The notes: generated by a model from the letters alone, not told the origin. Positions 43,036 to 51,349 are shown, counted from the stretch's first letter. The stretch is DNA of 54,376 nt from Ferruginibacter sp. (GCA_014379905.1 JACMKX010000033.1:1-54376); one strand, 5' to 3'. Numbers and translations are program-made.

Positions 43036-43129
43036 AAAGAATGTGGCCCTTATAATTCGTGTAATTCGTGCCTGAAATTCGTGTTATAAAAAATCTTTTC
43101 AATTTTAAATCTTCAAACCTCTCAACAAA

Positions 43130-43165
43130 TTTGTTTATCTCAAAACTCTATCGTAATATTGCGAT
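43130..43165 (+). promoter_or_regulatory. Predicted ars promoter with ArsR-type operator
   Basis: TTTG at 43130-43133, a 20-bp spacer and TAATATTG at 43154-43161 (close to TAnnTTTG) form the promoter. The -7 box lies inside ATCGTAATATTGCGAT (43150-43165), a 16-bp imperfect palindrome of the form expected for an ArsR/SmtB operator. Binding there would block the promoter until metalloid is sensed. Confidence 0.6.
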
Positions 43166-43180
43166 ATACAAATAAAGATC

Positions 43181-43507
43181 ATGGGTATTTCCAAAACGGA
43201 AGATTTTACAAAAAGGCAGAATGAGATCGCTACATTGATGAAAGCGCTTTCCCACCCGGCAAGAATTGCCATCATTGATTATTTGCTTTCAGTCGATACT
43301 TGTATTTGCGGTGATATCGTAAATGAATTGCCCCTGGCACAGGCTACTGTTTCGCAGCATTTAAAAGAATTAAAAAACGTAGGTCTGATTAAAGGCAGTA
43401 TTGAAGGCAATGCTATCTGCTACTGTATCAATGAAAAGACATTTGTAAAATTCCAGGATTATTTGTCAGGGATATTTAAAAAAATAAAAGTGCAGGCTTG
43501 TTGTTGA
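43181..43507 (+). CDS. arsR: ArsR/SmtB-family metalloregulator
   Basis: The protein has 108 residues. A winged helix (ALSHPARIAIIDYLLSV, then LPLAQATVSQHLKELKNVGL) carries a TCICGDIV motif at the alpha-3/4 region, the position of the ArsR CxC metalloid site, and further cysteines at ICYC and the C-terminus QACC. It should repress the cassette and release DNA on binding As(III) or a similar soft metal. It is the first gene of a compact plus-strand unit, 15 bp after the predicted operator. Confidence 0.9.
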   Translation: MGISKTEDFTKRQNEIATLMKALSHPARIAIIDYLLSVDTCICGDIVNELPLAQATVSQHLKELKNVGLIKGSIEGNAICYCINEKTFVKFQDYLSGIFKKIKVQACC

Positions 43508-43523
43508 TCTAAAAATATATAAA

Positions 43524-43964
43524 ATGACATTATCAGAAATTAAAGCCATTTTAAAGGATGCCGAAGCGGTAAATTTTCTCCTGGAAAATGGCCAATCCGT
43601 TCCTGAACATTTTCATGTAACGGAAATAGGCATAGTGACAAAAAATTTTATCGATTGTGGCGGTAAAGTGAGAAATGAAACCAAGGCTAATTTTCAGCTA
43701 TGGGATGCCAATGATTATGAACACAGGTTAAAGCCACAAAAATTATTGAACATCATTTCGCTCTGTGAAACAAAACTGCTTATGGGCAACTTTGAAATTG
43801 AAGTGGAGTACCAGGCCGAAACAATCGGCAAGTATGGGCTTGCTTTTAATGGAAAAGATTTTATACTCACCAACCAGCAAACCGCCTGCCTGGCAAATGA
43901 AGCCTGTGGTGTTCCGGTGGCTCAAAACAAAACCGCTGCCTGTTGCGCACCAGGTGCATGTTAA
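43524..43964 (+). CDS. DUF6428-family protein of arsenic cassettes
   Basis: The protein has 146 residues. The N-terminal MTLSEIKAILKDAEAVNFLL and FHVTEIGIVTKNFIDCGGKVR match the DUF6428 pattern, as I recall it. It ends in a cysteine-rich tail (ACLANEACGVP, TAACCAPGAC) that could bind metalloid. The family often accompanies arsR and arsC in Bacteroidetes. Function unknown. It is 16 bp downstream of arsR. Confidence 0.65.
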   Translation: MTLSEIKAILKDAEAVNFLLENGQSVPEHFHVTEIGIVTKNFIDCGGKVRNETKANFQLWDANDYEHRLKPQKLLNIISLCETKLLMGNFEIEVEYQAETIGKYGLAFNGKDFILTNQQTACLANEACGVPVAQNKTAACCAPGAC

Positions 43965-43973
43965 TTAATACCC

Positions 43974-44462
43974 ATGACAATAAAATCAATCAACGAACAG
44001 GATTACCCGGAAGTATCCCGCATTTATTTGAATGGGATTGCAACGGGCAATGCTACCTTTCAAACTACGGCACCCACCTGGAAAGAGTGGGATGATAGTC
44101 ATGTGGAGCATTGCAGGATAGGTATGGCTGAAGGCGGTAAAATGCTTGGATGGGCAGCATTGACAGCAGTTTCGGGCCGCTGTGTTTATGCCGGGGTAGC
44201 GGAGGTAAGTGTGTATGTTGACGAAGCGCAAAGAGGAAAGGGTATAGGTAAATTATTGCTGAATGAATTGATCCAACAAAGTGAGGCAGGAGGAATATGG
44301 ACACTGCAGGCAGGGATCTTCCCGGAAAATACCGGCAGCATTAAATTGCATCAAAATGGCGGGTTCCGGATAATTGGTTACAGGGAGCGCATTGGAAATA
44401 TGAATGGAGTTTGGCGCAACAATTTAATTCTTGAACGCAGGAGCAAAATAGTAGGATTATGA
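43974..44462 (+). CDS. GNAT acetyltransferase, ArsN/phosphinothricin-type
   Basis: The protein has 162 residues. The GNAT acetyl-CoA motif is VSVYVDEAQRGKGIGKLLLN (R/Q-x-x-G-x-G/A), followed by AGIFPENTGSIKLHQNGGFRIIGYRERIG, typical of the phosphinothricin/arsinothricin N-acetyltransferase group. In ars operons such enzymes (ArsN1) acetylate the arsenic antibiotic arsinothricin; whether this one does cannot be seen from sequence. It starts 9 bp after the DUF6428 gene and its stop overlaps the start of a 41-residue reading frame. Confidence 0.82.
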   Translation: MTIKSINEQDYPEVSRIYLNGIATGNATFQTTAPTWKEWDDSHVEHCRIGMAEGGKMLGWAALTAVSGRCVYAGVAEVSVYVDEAQRGKGIGKLLLNELIQQSEAGGIWTLQAGIFPENTGSIKLHQNGGFRIIGYRERIGNMNGVWRNNLILERRSKIVGL

Positions 44463-44584
44463 AAGCATTCTTCATCAAATACCGTAAGCCTGTAATCATT
44501 ATTTCATCTGTAATACTGTTGCAGGTATTTTTTGGTTTCGATATAAAGTTTTGTATTATTAACATCATTTGGTTATTCGTATAA
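44459..44584 (+). CDS. 41-residue membrane protein between the GNAT and arsC genes
   Basis: The ATG at 44459 overlaps the GNAT stop (ATGA) and the frame ends with TAA at 44582-44584, 3 bp before the arsC ATG. The peptide starts MKAFFIKYRKPVIIISSVIL and ends CIINIIWLFV, so it has one long or two short hydrophobic segments after a positive start. It has no recognisable homology. Its tight packing between two cassette genes on both sides argues that it is translated. Confidence 0.55.
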   Translation: MKAFFIKYRKPVIIISSVILLQVFFGFDIKFCIINIIWLFV

Positions 44585-44587
44585 ATT

Positions 44588-45004
44588 ATGAAAAAAGTAT
44601 TAGTCCTTTGTACAGGAAACAGTTGCCGTAGCCAGATAGCCCATGGTTATTTGCAAAAGTTTACAGCAGATGTTGCAAATATCTATAGCGCCGGTATTGA
44701 AACGCATGGCGTAAACCCAAAAGCTATTGAAACAATGAAAGAAGATGGCGTTGATATCTCACTCCATACTTCCAACAATGTAAACGAATACAAGGATATA
44801 GCCTTTGACTATGTAATAACGGTATGTGATAATGCAAATGAAAACTGCCCCGTATTTATATCAAAAGCAAAAAAATTCCACCATAATTTTCCCGATCCTG
44901 CAAAGGCTGTGGGTACAGAAGAGGAGATCAAAAAACAATTCAGCCTGGTTCGGGATGAGATCAAAGCGTACTGCAAAAAATTTGTGGAAGAAAATTTAAA
45001 CTGA
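44588..45004 (+). CDS. arsC: Arsenate reductase, low-molecular-weight phosphatase type
   Basis: The protein has 138 residues. The P-loop is LCTGNSCRSQ, with C8 in the place of the catalytic cysteine. C80 and C87 (VCDNANENC) keep the 72- and 7-residue spacing of the C10/C82/C89 triad of thioredoxin-coupled ArsC of the pI258 class. It reduces As(V) to As(III). The usual next step, export of As(III) by ArsB or Acr3, is not encoded nearby. Confidence 0.9.
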   Translation: MKKVLVLCTGNSCRSQIAHGYLQKFTADVANIYSAGIETHGVNPKAIETMKEDGVDISLHTSNNVNEYKDIAFDYVITVCDNANENCPVFISKAKKFHHNFPDPAKAVGTEEEIKKQFSLVRDEIKAYCKKFVEENLN

Positions 45005-45429
45005 TTTTGACACGATAGTTTCCCGCAGATGTTCGCAGCTGTAAGGCAGCGCAGATTTTAGCAGAAAGAAACCAGGAAAGCTGCGGGGACGCCATGGTTT
45101 GCGTCTCACAAAACACATTTTCCTTTCCGGTCCTTGAAGACACAAACCGGGGTGATGCAGCAATTTACGCATAAATAAAATCAGGAAAATCTGCGTGTTC
45201 TTCATCTGCGGGCATCTGGGTGAAACTCTTCTTCCAAATCTGTACTGGAACGTCTTATATGTAAATATTAAACCTTTTGTTTTTCAGTTAGTAAATAACA
45301 GCAGACTTCTTTGTTCCTCTTTTACCATCTATCACAATCATTTTCCACAAAGCCTGTTTAACAAAATATTAGCCGCATACCTGCGTTTTCCTTAAACGGA
45401 TAAGTCCTTTTTTCCGTTATTTTTACAAT
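45005..45429. other. Intergenic region of 425 bp with nested inverted repeats
   Basis: Outer arms CCCGCAGATG (45022-45031) and CATCTGCGGG (45203-45212), and CGCAGATTTT (45050-45059) with AAAATCTGCG (45186-45195), are perfect inverted pairs. They enclose the dispersed hairpin element at 45085-45154. No gene is supported. Confidence 0.7.
45085..45154 (-). repeat. Dispersed hairpin element, copy 2 (inverted)
   Basis: Reverse complement of the copy at 42969-43035, with terminal arms GGTTTGTGTCTT and GACGCAAACC on its own minus-strand reading. With copy 1 it brackets the ars cassette as an inverted pair. Confidence 0.75.
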
Positions 45430-47613
45430 ATGCAAAAAATTGCAGATTTTATTATGAGCAAAAAATTCATACCGGTGATACTGGTGCTTACCGCTGCCAG
45501 TTTTTTTGTCGCCTTTCAATCGCAGGGAAAAAATGATGATAATGATAACCCAAGGAGCAGGTATGCTAAAATTCTGAGGAATGTAGGTGTGCTGCTGGAA
45601 GAAGGTCATTATAGCCCAAAAAAAATAGATGATAACTTCAGTAAGGATGTATTTAAAAAATTCATCGAAGAATTGGATGGAGATAAAAACATCCTGTTAC
45701 AAAGTGATATAGACAAATTTAAAAAATTAGAAACAGTTATTGATGACGAGATTCATGGTGCGCCCCTCGAATCTTTTTATGCGGTGAATGAAATATACCT
45801 GAAAAGGCAGGCAGAAATTCCTGCTATTTATAAAGAGATACTAAGTAAACCTTTCAATTTTACTAACAATGAAACAGTAGACCTGGATAGTAAAAACCGG
45901 TCTTTTCCAAAAACAGAAGCGGAGCGTTTTGATTTTATCCGCAGGCAGGTAAAGTATATCGTACTGGAAAAATTTGTGTTTGCACAGGAGGACAGGGAGA
46001 AAAATAAAGGAAAAAAAGATTTTGTTGTAAAAGCAGACAGTACACTGGAAAGAGAAGCCAGGGAACAGGTTTCCAAACAAATGGAGCGTTATAATGCTAC
46101 CCGTAAAAACAGGGAAACAAATGATGAGAACTTCAGCACATTTGTAAATGCCATCACCGGAACAATGGACCCCCATACTACTTACTTCCCACCCATCGAT
46201 CTCAGAACTTTTAATGAATCTATGAAAGGAAGTTTCTTTGGTATCGGTGCACAGTTAAAAGATGAAGATGGTAAAATAAAAATTGCCAGTCTTGTTACCG
46301 GCGGACCAGCCTGGAAAGGTGGCGAGTTAAAAGAAAATGACGAGATCATTAAAGTGGGAGAAGGAAATGCAGTACCGGTAGATGTTACCGGTTATGCTGT
46401 AACGGATGCGGTAAAACTGATTCGTGGTGCAAAAAAAGGCTCTGAAGTAAAACTAACAGTAAAAAAAGTGGATGGTACCACCAGGGTGATTACCCTTTTA
46501 AGAGATGATATTAAACTGGATGATGTGTTTGCCAAATCTGCCATCATAAATGGGGAAAAGAAAATAGGCTACATCTACCTTCCTGAGTTTTATGCAGATT
46601 TTGATGACAGAACCGGTACCGGTTCCCGCTGTGCAGAGGATGTGGCAAAAGAGCTGGTAAAATTAAAAGCAGAGAATGTGGAAGGGATTGTTTTAGATCT
46701 GAGGGGCAATGGCGGTGGTTCGCTATGGGATGTGGTTCAAATGGTGGGCCTGTTTATAGAAAACGGACCGGTAGTGCAGGTGAAAGGCCGTGGCGATAAA
46801 GCCAGGGTATTGGATGATCCGGATAAAGGAACTGTTTTATACAATGGCCCGCTTACCGTGCTGGTAGATGAAACAAGTGCATCTGCGTCGGAAATATTTG
46901 CAGCAGCCATTCAGGATTATAAAAGAGGAATTGTAATAGGCAGCACTTCAACCTATGGTAAAGGAACTGTTCAGCGTAACATTCCATTAAACCCACAGGC
47001 AGAAAATACCTTGTTCAATGCCGGGAAAGAAGCCGCTGAAGACCTGGGTACCGTTAAATTAACCCTGCAGAAATTTTATCGTATCAATGGCGGTGCAACA
47101 CAATTGCGTGGGGTAGAACCAGATGTGGTATTGCCGGACAGGCTGGAATATTTAAAATTCAGGGAAAAAGATAATCCCGATGCGTTGGTTTGGGATGAAA
47201 TTAAAGATGCCACTTACAAACAGTGGAGCAGTACTTACAGCACAGATGCCGTTATCAGCAGCAGTATACAGGATGTAAATACCAGCACTACTTTTGGAAA
47301 AATAAAAACCAATGTGCAATGGCTGGAAAAAAACTATGACAGGGCGTATTCTTTAAACCTTGATCAATTTAAAAAAGATCAAAAGGCACTCAAGGATGTG
47401 GTAAAACAAATTGAAGAAGCATACAAATTGCCCAAAGCCATGGATATGAAAAACCTGGCAGTTGATAGTGCAGTGATTGCGTCTACCAAAGAAAAAACGG
47501 ATCGTAACAAGCAATGGATCAAAGTAAGAAGTGAAGATATTTATATTGATGAGTCAGTGAAAGTGCTTAATAAGATGATCACGCAGGCAAATTTGGCGAA
47601 GGTGGGGGGGTAG
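45430..47613 (+). CDS. prc: Prc/Tsp-type carboxy-terminal processing protease (S41)
   Basis: The protein has 727 residues. A membrane/signal segment lies near residues 12-30; ATG at 45454 is an alternative start. A tail-specific-protease N-terminal domain precedes a PDZ domain (GIGAQLKDEDGKIKIASLV, then GGPAWKGGELKENDEIIKVG) and the S41 catalytic core with VLDLRGNGGGSLWDVV, SASASE (483-488) and YGKGTVQ carrying the catalytic lysine (K511). A C-terminal helical domain follows (about 600-727). It degrades periplasmic proteins with nonpolar C-termini. A strong terminator follows. Confidence 0.92.
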   Translation: MQKIADFIMSKKFIPVILVLTAASFFVAFQSQGKNDDNDNPRSRYAKILRNVGVLLEEGHYSPKKIDDNFSKDVFKKFIEELDGDKNILLQSDIDKFKKLETVIDDEIHGAPLESFYAVNEIYLKRQAEIPAIYKEILSKPFNFTNNETVDLDSKNRSFPKTEAERFDFIRRQVKYIVLEKFVFAQEDREKNKGKKDFVVKADSTLEREAREQVSKQMERYNATRKNRETNDENFSTFVNAITGTMDPHTTYFPPIDLRTFNESMKGSFFGIGAQLKDEDGKIKIASLVTGGPAWKGGELKENDEIIKVGEGNAVPVDVTGYAVTDAVKLIRGAKKGSEVKLTVKKVDGTTRVITLLRDDIKLDDVFAKSAIINGEKKIGYIYLPEFYADFDDRTGTGSRCAEDVAKELVKLKAENVEGIVLDLRGNGGGSLWDVVQMVGLFIENGPVVQVKGRGDKARVLDDPDKGTVLYNGPLTVLVDETSASASEIFAAAIQDYKRGIVIGSTSTYGKGTVQRNIPLNPQAENTLFNAGKEAAEDLGTVKLTLQKFYRINGGATQLRGVEPDVVLPDRLEYLKFREKDNPDALVWDEIKDATYKQWSSTYSTDAVISSSIQDVNTSTTFGKIKTNVQWLEKNYDRAYSLNLDQFKKDQKALKDVVKQIEEAYKLPKAMDMKNLAVDSAVIASTKEKTDRNKQWIKVRSEDIYIDESVKVLNKMITQANLAKVGG

Positions 47614-47660
47614 ATTTTATTTCACGCAGCGAGTAAGTTAGTGGGAAGATAAAAAGTAGT

Positions 47661-47696
47661 AAGCCGCTGTTCGGATAAAGAACAGCGGCTTTTTTT
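47661..47696 (+). terminator. Intrinsic terminator downstream of prc
   Basis: Twelve-bp stem AAGCCGCTGTTC/GAACAGCGGCTT with loop GGATAAA, then a T-run. Nearby, CGCTGCGTACGCAGCG (47734-47749) is a perfect 16-bp palindrome, with related GCAGCGAG or CTGCGAG strings at about 47626 and 47776. Confidence 0.92.
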
Positions 47697-47791
47697 ATAT
47701 AGATTTTTCGCAGCATAAACGCTTTTAGTTTCTCGCTGCGTACGCAGCGGGAAATAAAACACAACGCTTTGTACGCTGCGAGAAATAAACC

Positions 47792-48790
47792 TCACAGCAT
47801 CATCTTTGCCACCATCTCCTTCATCAACATCGGACCACTACTACCGCTATCGCCGATGCCAATGCTGCGGAGATTATAATGATGGAGGAGCAACAGCAGT
47901 TTTTCCACACCGGTGTATCCGTAATTTTTCATCATTAGTTTTCCCTGCTGCAATGCCTGCACATTAAAATAAAATAAGGGTTTCAACCCGGTATCGCTTT
48001 GGTCGCTCATACCAAAGGCCGTATATACTTTGCTGATGAAAGTGTACAGTGCCGGCAAAGCCTGCTGTATGGGAACAGCCTTGGGATTGCTGTCAAAATA
48101 GTTAATGATCTTAATTGCCTTCACCAGGTCTTTACGCGTAATGGCTTCCTGTAACTCAAATACATTGTACTCCTTGCTGATTCCTATATATTTTTCAATA
48201 TCATCTTCTTCAATTGTTTTTTTTCCTGCCAGGTTCAAAGCCAGTTTATCTATCTCGTTGGAAATGCGGGTGAGGTCATTACCTATATGCTCTTCCAGCA
48301 TGGCAATGCATTTGGAAGTGATGCTATACCCCTTGGTTTTTACCAGTTCACCGATCCATTCCGCCATCTTATAATCTCTTATCTTTTCGGCATTAAAAAG
48401 TTCTGCATGGGTAACCAGCAGCTTACTCAGTTTGGTCCTTTTATCCAGGGTTTTACCCTTGTATGCCACTATGAATATGGTAGATTCGAGGGGAGCGGCA
48501 ACATAGGCTTCCAGCTTATCTATCTCCTTCATATGCTGCGCTTCCTTTAATAATACCACCTGTTTTTCTGCAAACATCGGGTAGCGTTTGCAGGCATTCA
48601 TAACAGAAGCCCAGTCGGCATCGCGTCCATAAAATACAGTCAGGTTAAAGGCAGCTTCAGATTCAGGGAGAATAGTATGCTCGGCATAGTTTACCAGCTG
48701 GTCTATATAATAATCTTCTTCTCCCTGCAGCCAGTACACGGGTTTAAATTTTTTTTGCTTCCAGCTTGTTAAAATCTTTTCGGCGCTCAT
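47792..48790 (-). CDS. holA: DNA polymerase III delta subunit
   Basis: The protein has 332 residues. It starts MSAEKILTSWKQKKFKPVYWLQGEEDYYID, the clamp-loader delta N-terminus, and contains FAEKQVVLLKEAQHM, a middle LEEHIGNDLTRISNEIDKLAL and a C-terminal collar domain (QQALPALYTFISKVY). Delta opens the sliding clamp within the clamp loader. It converges on the prc terminator and is divergent from the coiled-coil gene at 48971. Confidence 0.92.
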   Translation of the reverse strand: MSAEKILTSWKQKKFKPVYWLQGEEDYYIDQLVNYAEHTILPESEAAFNLTVFYGRDADWASVMNACKRYPMFAEKQVVLLKEAQHMKEIDKLEAYVAAPLESTIFIVAYKGKTLDKRTKLSKLLVTHAELFNAEKIRDYKMAEWIGELVKTKGYSITSKCIAMLEEHIGNDLTRISNEIDKLALNLAGKKTIEEDDIEKYIGISKEYNVFELQEAITRKDLVKAIKIINYFDSNPKAVPIQQALPALYTFISKVYTAFGMSDQSDTGLKPLFYFNVQALQQGKLMMKNYGYTGVEKLLLLLHHYNLRSIGIGDSGSSGPMLMKEMVAKMML

Positions 48791-48970
48791 GCTATGTAAC
48801 AGAGGGTTTTACACACCCTTTTAAATGTAAAATTATGCTAATTTCCAGTTTGGCACAGTTTTGGAAAATACCTACCCGAATCGGATAAGCAGCAAAAATA
48901 TTCACTAACTGAATCAATTTAATGCTTGTAACAAGAATTTAAAATTTTTTACTATAAAAATTCAATTATT

Positions 48971-49966
48971 ATGGCATTCGAAAATCTTCCCCAAGCAGAA
49001 AAAAACCAGACGGAAGTAACCACCAGCACTTCGTCTAACAAAAACTTACGTACCATTTTAACCGGTGCGCTGGTAGTAGCCCTTTTAGGTACATGGGGCT
49101 ATATCATTTACGATAAAAATAAAACAAAAGAAACGGTAACCCAACAGGAAAACCTGATCGCTTCAACCTCTTCTCAAAGAGATGAGTTGCAAAAAGAACT
49201 GGAAGATGCAGCTATGCGTTATGATATGCTGAAATCATCCAACTCAAAGTTAGATAGTACCATTACTTCTAAAGACAAGGAAATAGAAGAAAAAAGAGCC
49301 CGTATTCAAACCATCTTAAACAAGTCGAACGCAACAGAAGCCGAATTGCGTGAAGCAAGAACGATGATCGCCTCTTTGAACGGTGACCTGGAAAGTTATA
49401 AAAACCAGGTAGAAATATTACAGGGCGAAAAAATTCAGTTGGTACAGGAAAAATCTGTAGTAACCCGTGAGCGTGATAATGCCAGGAAAGAATATGACTC
49501 TGCTACTGTAGTAATCAAAGAAAAAGAAGACATGCTGAACGTGGGTTCTACCTTACAGGCGTCTAACTTCAACATTACCGGTATCAATGAAAAAGGCAGC
49601 AAAGAAAAAACAACCAGTACTGCAAAAAGAGTTGATAAATTAAGGATCACTTTTGATCTGAATGAAAACCTGATTGCACAAAGTGGTAATAAAGAAGTGT
49701 ACGTTTGCATCACTGCACCCGACGGAACGCCGGTGGCTGTTGAAGCCCTTGGTTCAGGTACTTTTAGTACAAGAGATGGTCAGCAAAAATTCTTTACACA
49801 AAAATTAGATGTTGACTATACTCAAAACAAAAGACAAAGTGTAAGCTTCGACTGGAAACAAAATACCAGCTTCACCGCAGGTAACTATAAAATCGAAGTG
49901 TTCAATAACGGATTTAAAGTAGGCGAAGCAGTTAGACCTCTCAAAAAAGGCGGACTTTTTAGCTAA
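48971..49966 (+). CDS. Membrane-anchored coiled-coil protein, paralogue of the gene at 1278
   Basis: The protein has 331 residues. A polar N-terminus of about 25 residues precedes one membrane segment (about 28-45), then a long charged coiled coil (about 58-180, e.g. DELQKELEDAAMRYDMLKSS). The C-terminal beta-rich domain (about 218-331) has CITAPDGTPVAVEALGSGTF, STRDGQQKFFTQKL and GNYKIEVFNNGFKVGE. The order and the C-terminal domain match the protein at 1278-2198, but the coil is longer here. It stands alone, with its own terminator. No family name is claimed. Confidence 0.75.
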   Translation: MAFENLPQAEKNQTEVTTSTSSNKNLRTILTGALVVALLGTWGYIIYDKNKTKETVTQQENLIASTSSQRDELQKELEDAAMRYDMLKSSNSKLDSTITSKDKEIEEKRARIQTILNKSNATEAELREARTMIASLNGDLESYKNQVEILQGEKIQLVQEKSVVTRERDNARKEYDSATVVIKEKEDMLNVGSTLQASNFNITGINEKGSKEKTTSTAKRVDKLRITFDLNENLIAQSGNKEVYVCITAPDGTPVAVEALGSGTFSTRDGQQKFFTQKLDVDYTQNKRQSVSFDWKQNTSFTAGNYKIEVFNNGFKVGEAVRPLKKGGLFS

Positions 49967-50031
49967 TTTAAAATCCAAATATCCTCTCCTAAAGACCTTT
50001 TATATTGATTAATATCCACGGAATAAAAAGA

Positions 50032-50060
50032 AACCGGCTTCGTATGAGGCCGGTTTTTTT
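50032..50060 (+). terminator. Intrinsic terminator downstream of the coiled-coil gene
   Basis: Stem AACCGGC/GCCGGTT with extended partial pairing around CTTCGTATGAG, followed by a T-run. It lies 65 bp after the stop. Confidence 0.85.
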
Positions 50061-50178
50061 GTTTCGTTGCTTCACCGCACAGGAGCAAAAGACGCTGAGC
50101 TATTACTTCTACTTTAGTACCCTTCACAAATACCCGTGCAATTATAATTCCTGCGTCGTGGCGCCTTAGCGGTTAATA

Positions 50179-51114
50179 CTATTTTTTAAACTCCGATGTA
50201 GCATTTTCCTTATCCCTGGCCAGCTGAGCTTTTAATTCATCCAGGCCATTAAACTTTACTTCTTGTCTTAATTGTTTGTGTAATGTGATGGTAAGGTCGG
50301 CACCATATATCATTTCATCAAAATCAAAAATATTTACTTCAATCACTCTTTTGGTTCCATCAACCGTTGGGCGTACACCAATGTTCATCATGCCTTTGTA
50401 TACATCTTTTCTTCCTTCAATAGCAATGGTTACTGCATATACCCCATTGGCCGGAACCAGTTTCTGTTCATTTTCAATTTGCAGGTTGGCAGTAGGATAG
50501 CCAATGGTGCGGCCAAGCTGGTTTCCCTGCACTACTTTACCGGTAAAAAAATATTTATAACCCAAATAACGTTCGGCCGTATCTATAGCCCCGCTTAACA
50601 ACGCCTCCCTTATTTTAGTACTGCTGATGGTGATATCCTGTAATACATGTTCGGGGATCTCCTTTACAACAAAACCATGTTTGCCTGCTTCGGCTTCCAG
50701 TAAATGATAGTCACCTTCCCGGTTATTGCCAAAACGATGATCGTACCCGATGATAATTGTGTGCGGACTAAATTTACCTGCCAGGAAATTTTCTATATAG
50801 GTTTTTGCTGTTTGTTCTGCAAATGCTTTGTCAAAGGGTACGACAACAATATGCTCAATACCTTTTTGTTGTAATAAAGCATATTTTTCTTCAGGGGTAT
50901 TGATGATGTACAAGGGTTTTTTGTTGGATGTTACCACCTGCTTTGGATGCGGAAAGAAAGTGATGAGCAGGGGAGTGCCTCCAATGGCTGCGGCTTCTTT
51001 CAACAATTGGCTTATGATCTGTTGGTGACCTTTATGAACACCGTCAAATGTGCCAATGGTGATGACGGCTTTATTAAATGCGGGTAAGCTGCTGATGTTG
51101 TTGTGAATGTGCAT
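50179..51114 (-). CDS. ribF: Bifunctional riboflavin kinase/FAD synthetase
   Basis: The protein has 311 residues. The nucleotidyltransferase domain begins with VITIGTFDGVHKGHQQI (GTFDGxHxGH at 21-30), followed by GYDHRFGNNREGDY and SSTKIREALLSG. The riboflavin kinase domain has GRTIGYPTANLQIENEQKLVPANGVYAV and IGVRPTVDGTKR. It converts riboflavin to FMN and then to FAD. It is divergent from purM, with heptamer repeats in the gap. Confidence 0.96.
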   Translation of the reverse strand: MHIHNNISSLPAFNKAVITIGTFDGVHKGHQQIISQLLKEAAAIGGTPLLITFFPHPKQVVTSNKKPLYIINTPEEKYALLQQKGIEHIVVVPFDKAFAEQTAKTYIENFLAGKFSPHTIIIGYDHRFGNNREGDYHLLEAEAGKHGFVVKEIPEHVLQDITISSTKIREALLSGAIDTAERYLGYKYFFTGKVVQGNQLGRTIGYPTANLQIENEQKLVPANGVYAVTIAIEGRKDVYKGMMNIGVRPTVDGTKRVIEVNIFDFDEMIYGADLTITLHKQLRQEVKFNGLDELKAQLARDKENATSEFKK

Positions 51115-51163
51115 GGTTGTGATGCAAAGCTAAGGGAAGGCGGGGAATAACAGTTAATAGCCG

Positions 51164-51184
51164 ATAGTCCATAGTCCATGGTCC
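51164..51184. repeat. Heptamer repeat, ATAGTCC-type, 3 units
   Basis: ATAGTCC, ATAGTCC, ATGGTCC in one register in the ribF upstream region. Its reverse complement resembles the repeat at 51280. Confidence 0.75.
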
Positions 51185-51279
51185 CTAGACCGGCGTTACA
51201 AAGAGAGAGCAATTATAATTCAGAAGCATTAAGGCATTTCTTCCAATTATAAATGTACTTATCAAATTCGTTGGATCGT

Positions 51280-51309
51280 CTATGGACTATCAGCCATGAG
51301 CTATGGACC
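51280..51309. repeat. Heptamer repeat, CTATGGA-type, 4 units
   Basis: CTATGGA, CTATCAG, CCATGAG, CTATGGA, then CCA. Parts such as GGACTAT are the reverse complement of the array at 51164, so the two could pair as a long hairpin between ribF and purM. Confidence 0.7.
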
Positions 51310-51349
51310 ACTTTCCTCATTTAAATTTCATAGTCCTTTTGCTAACCTG

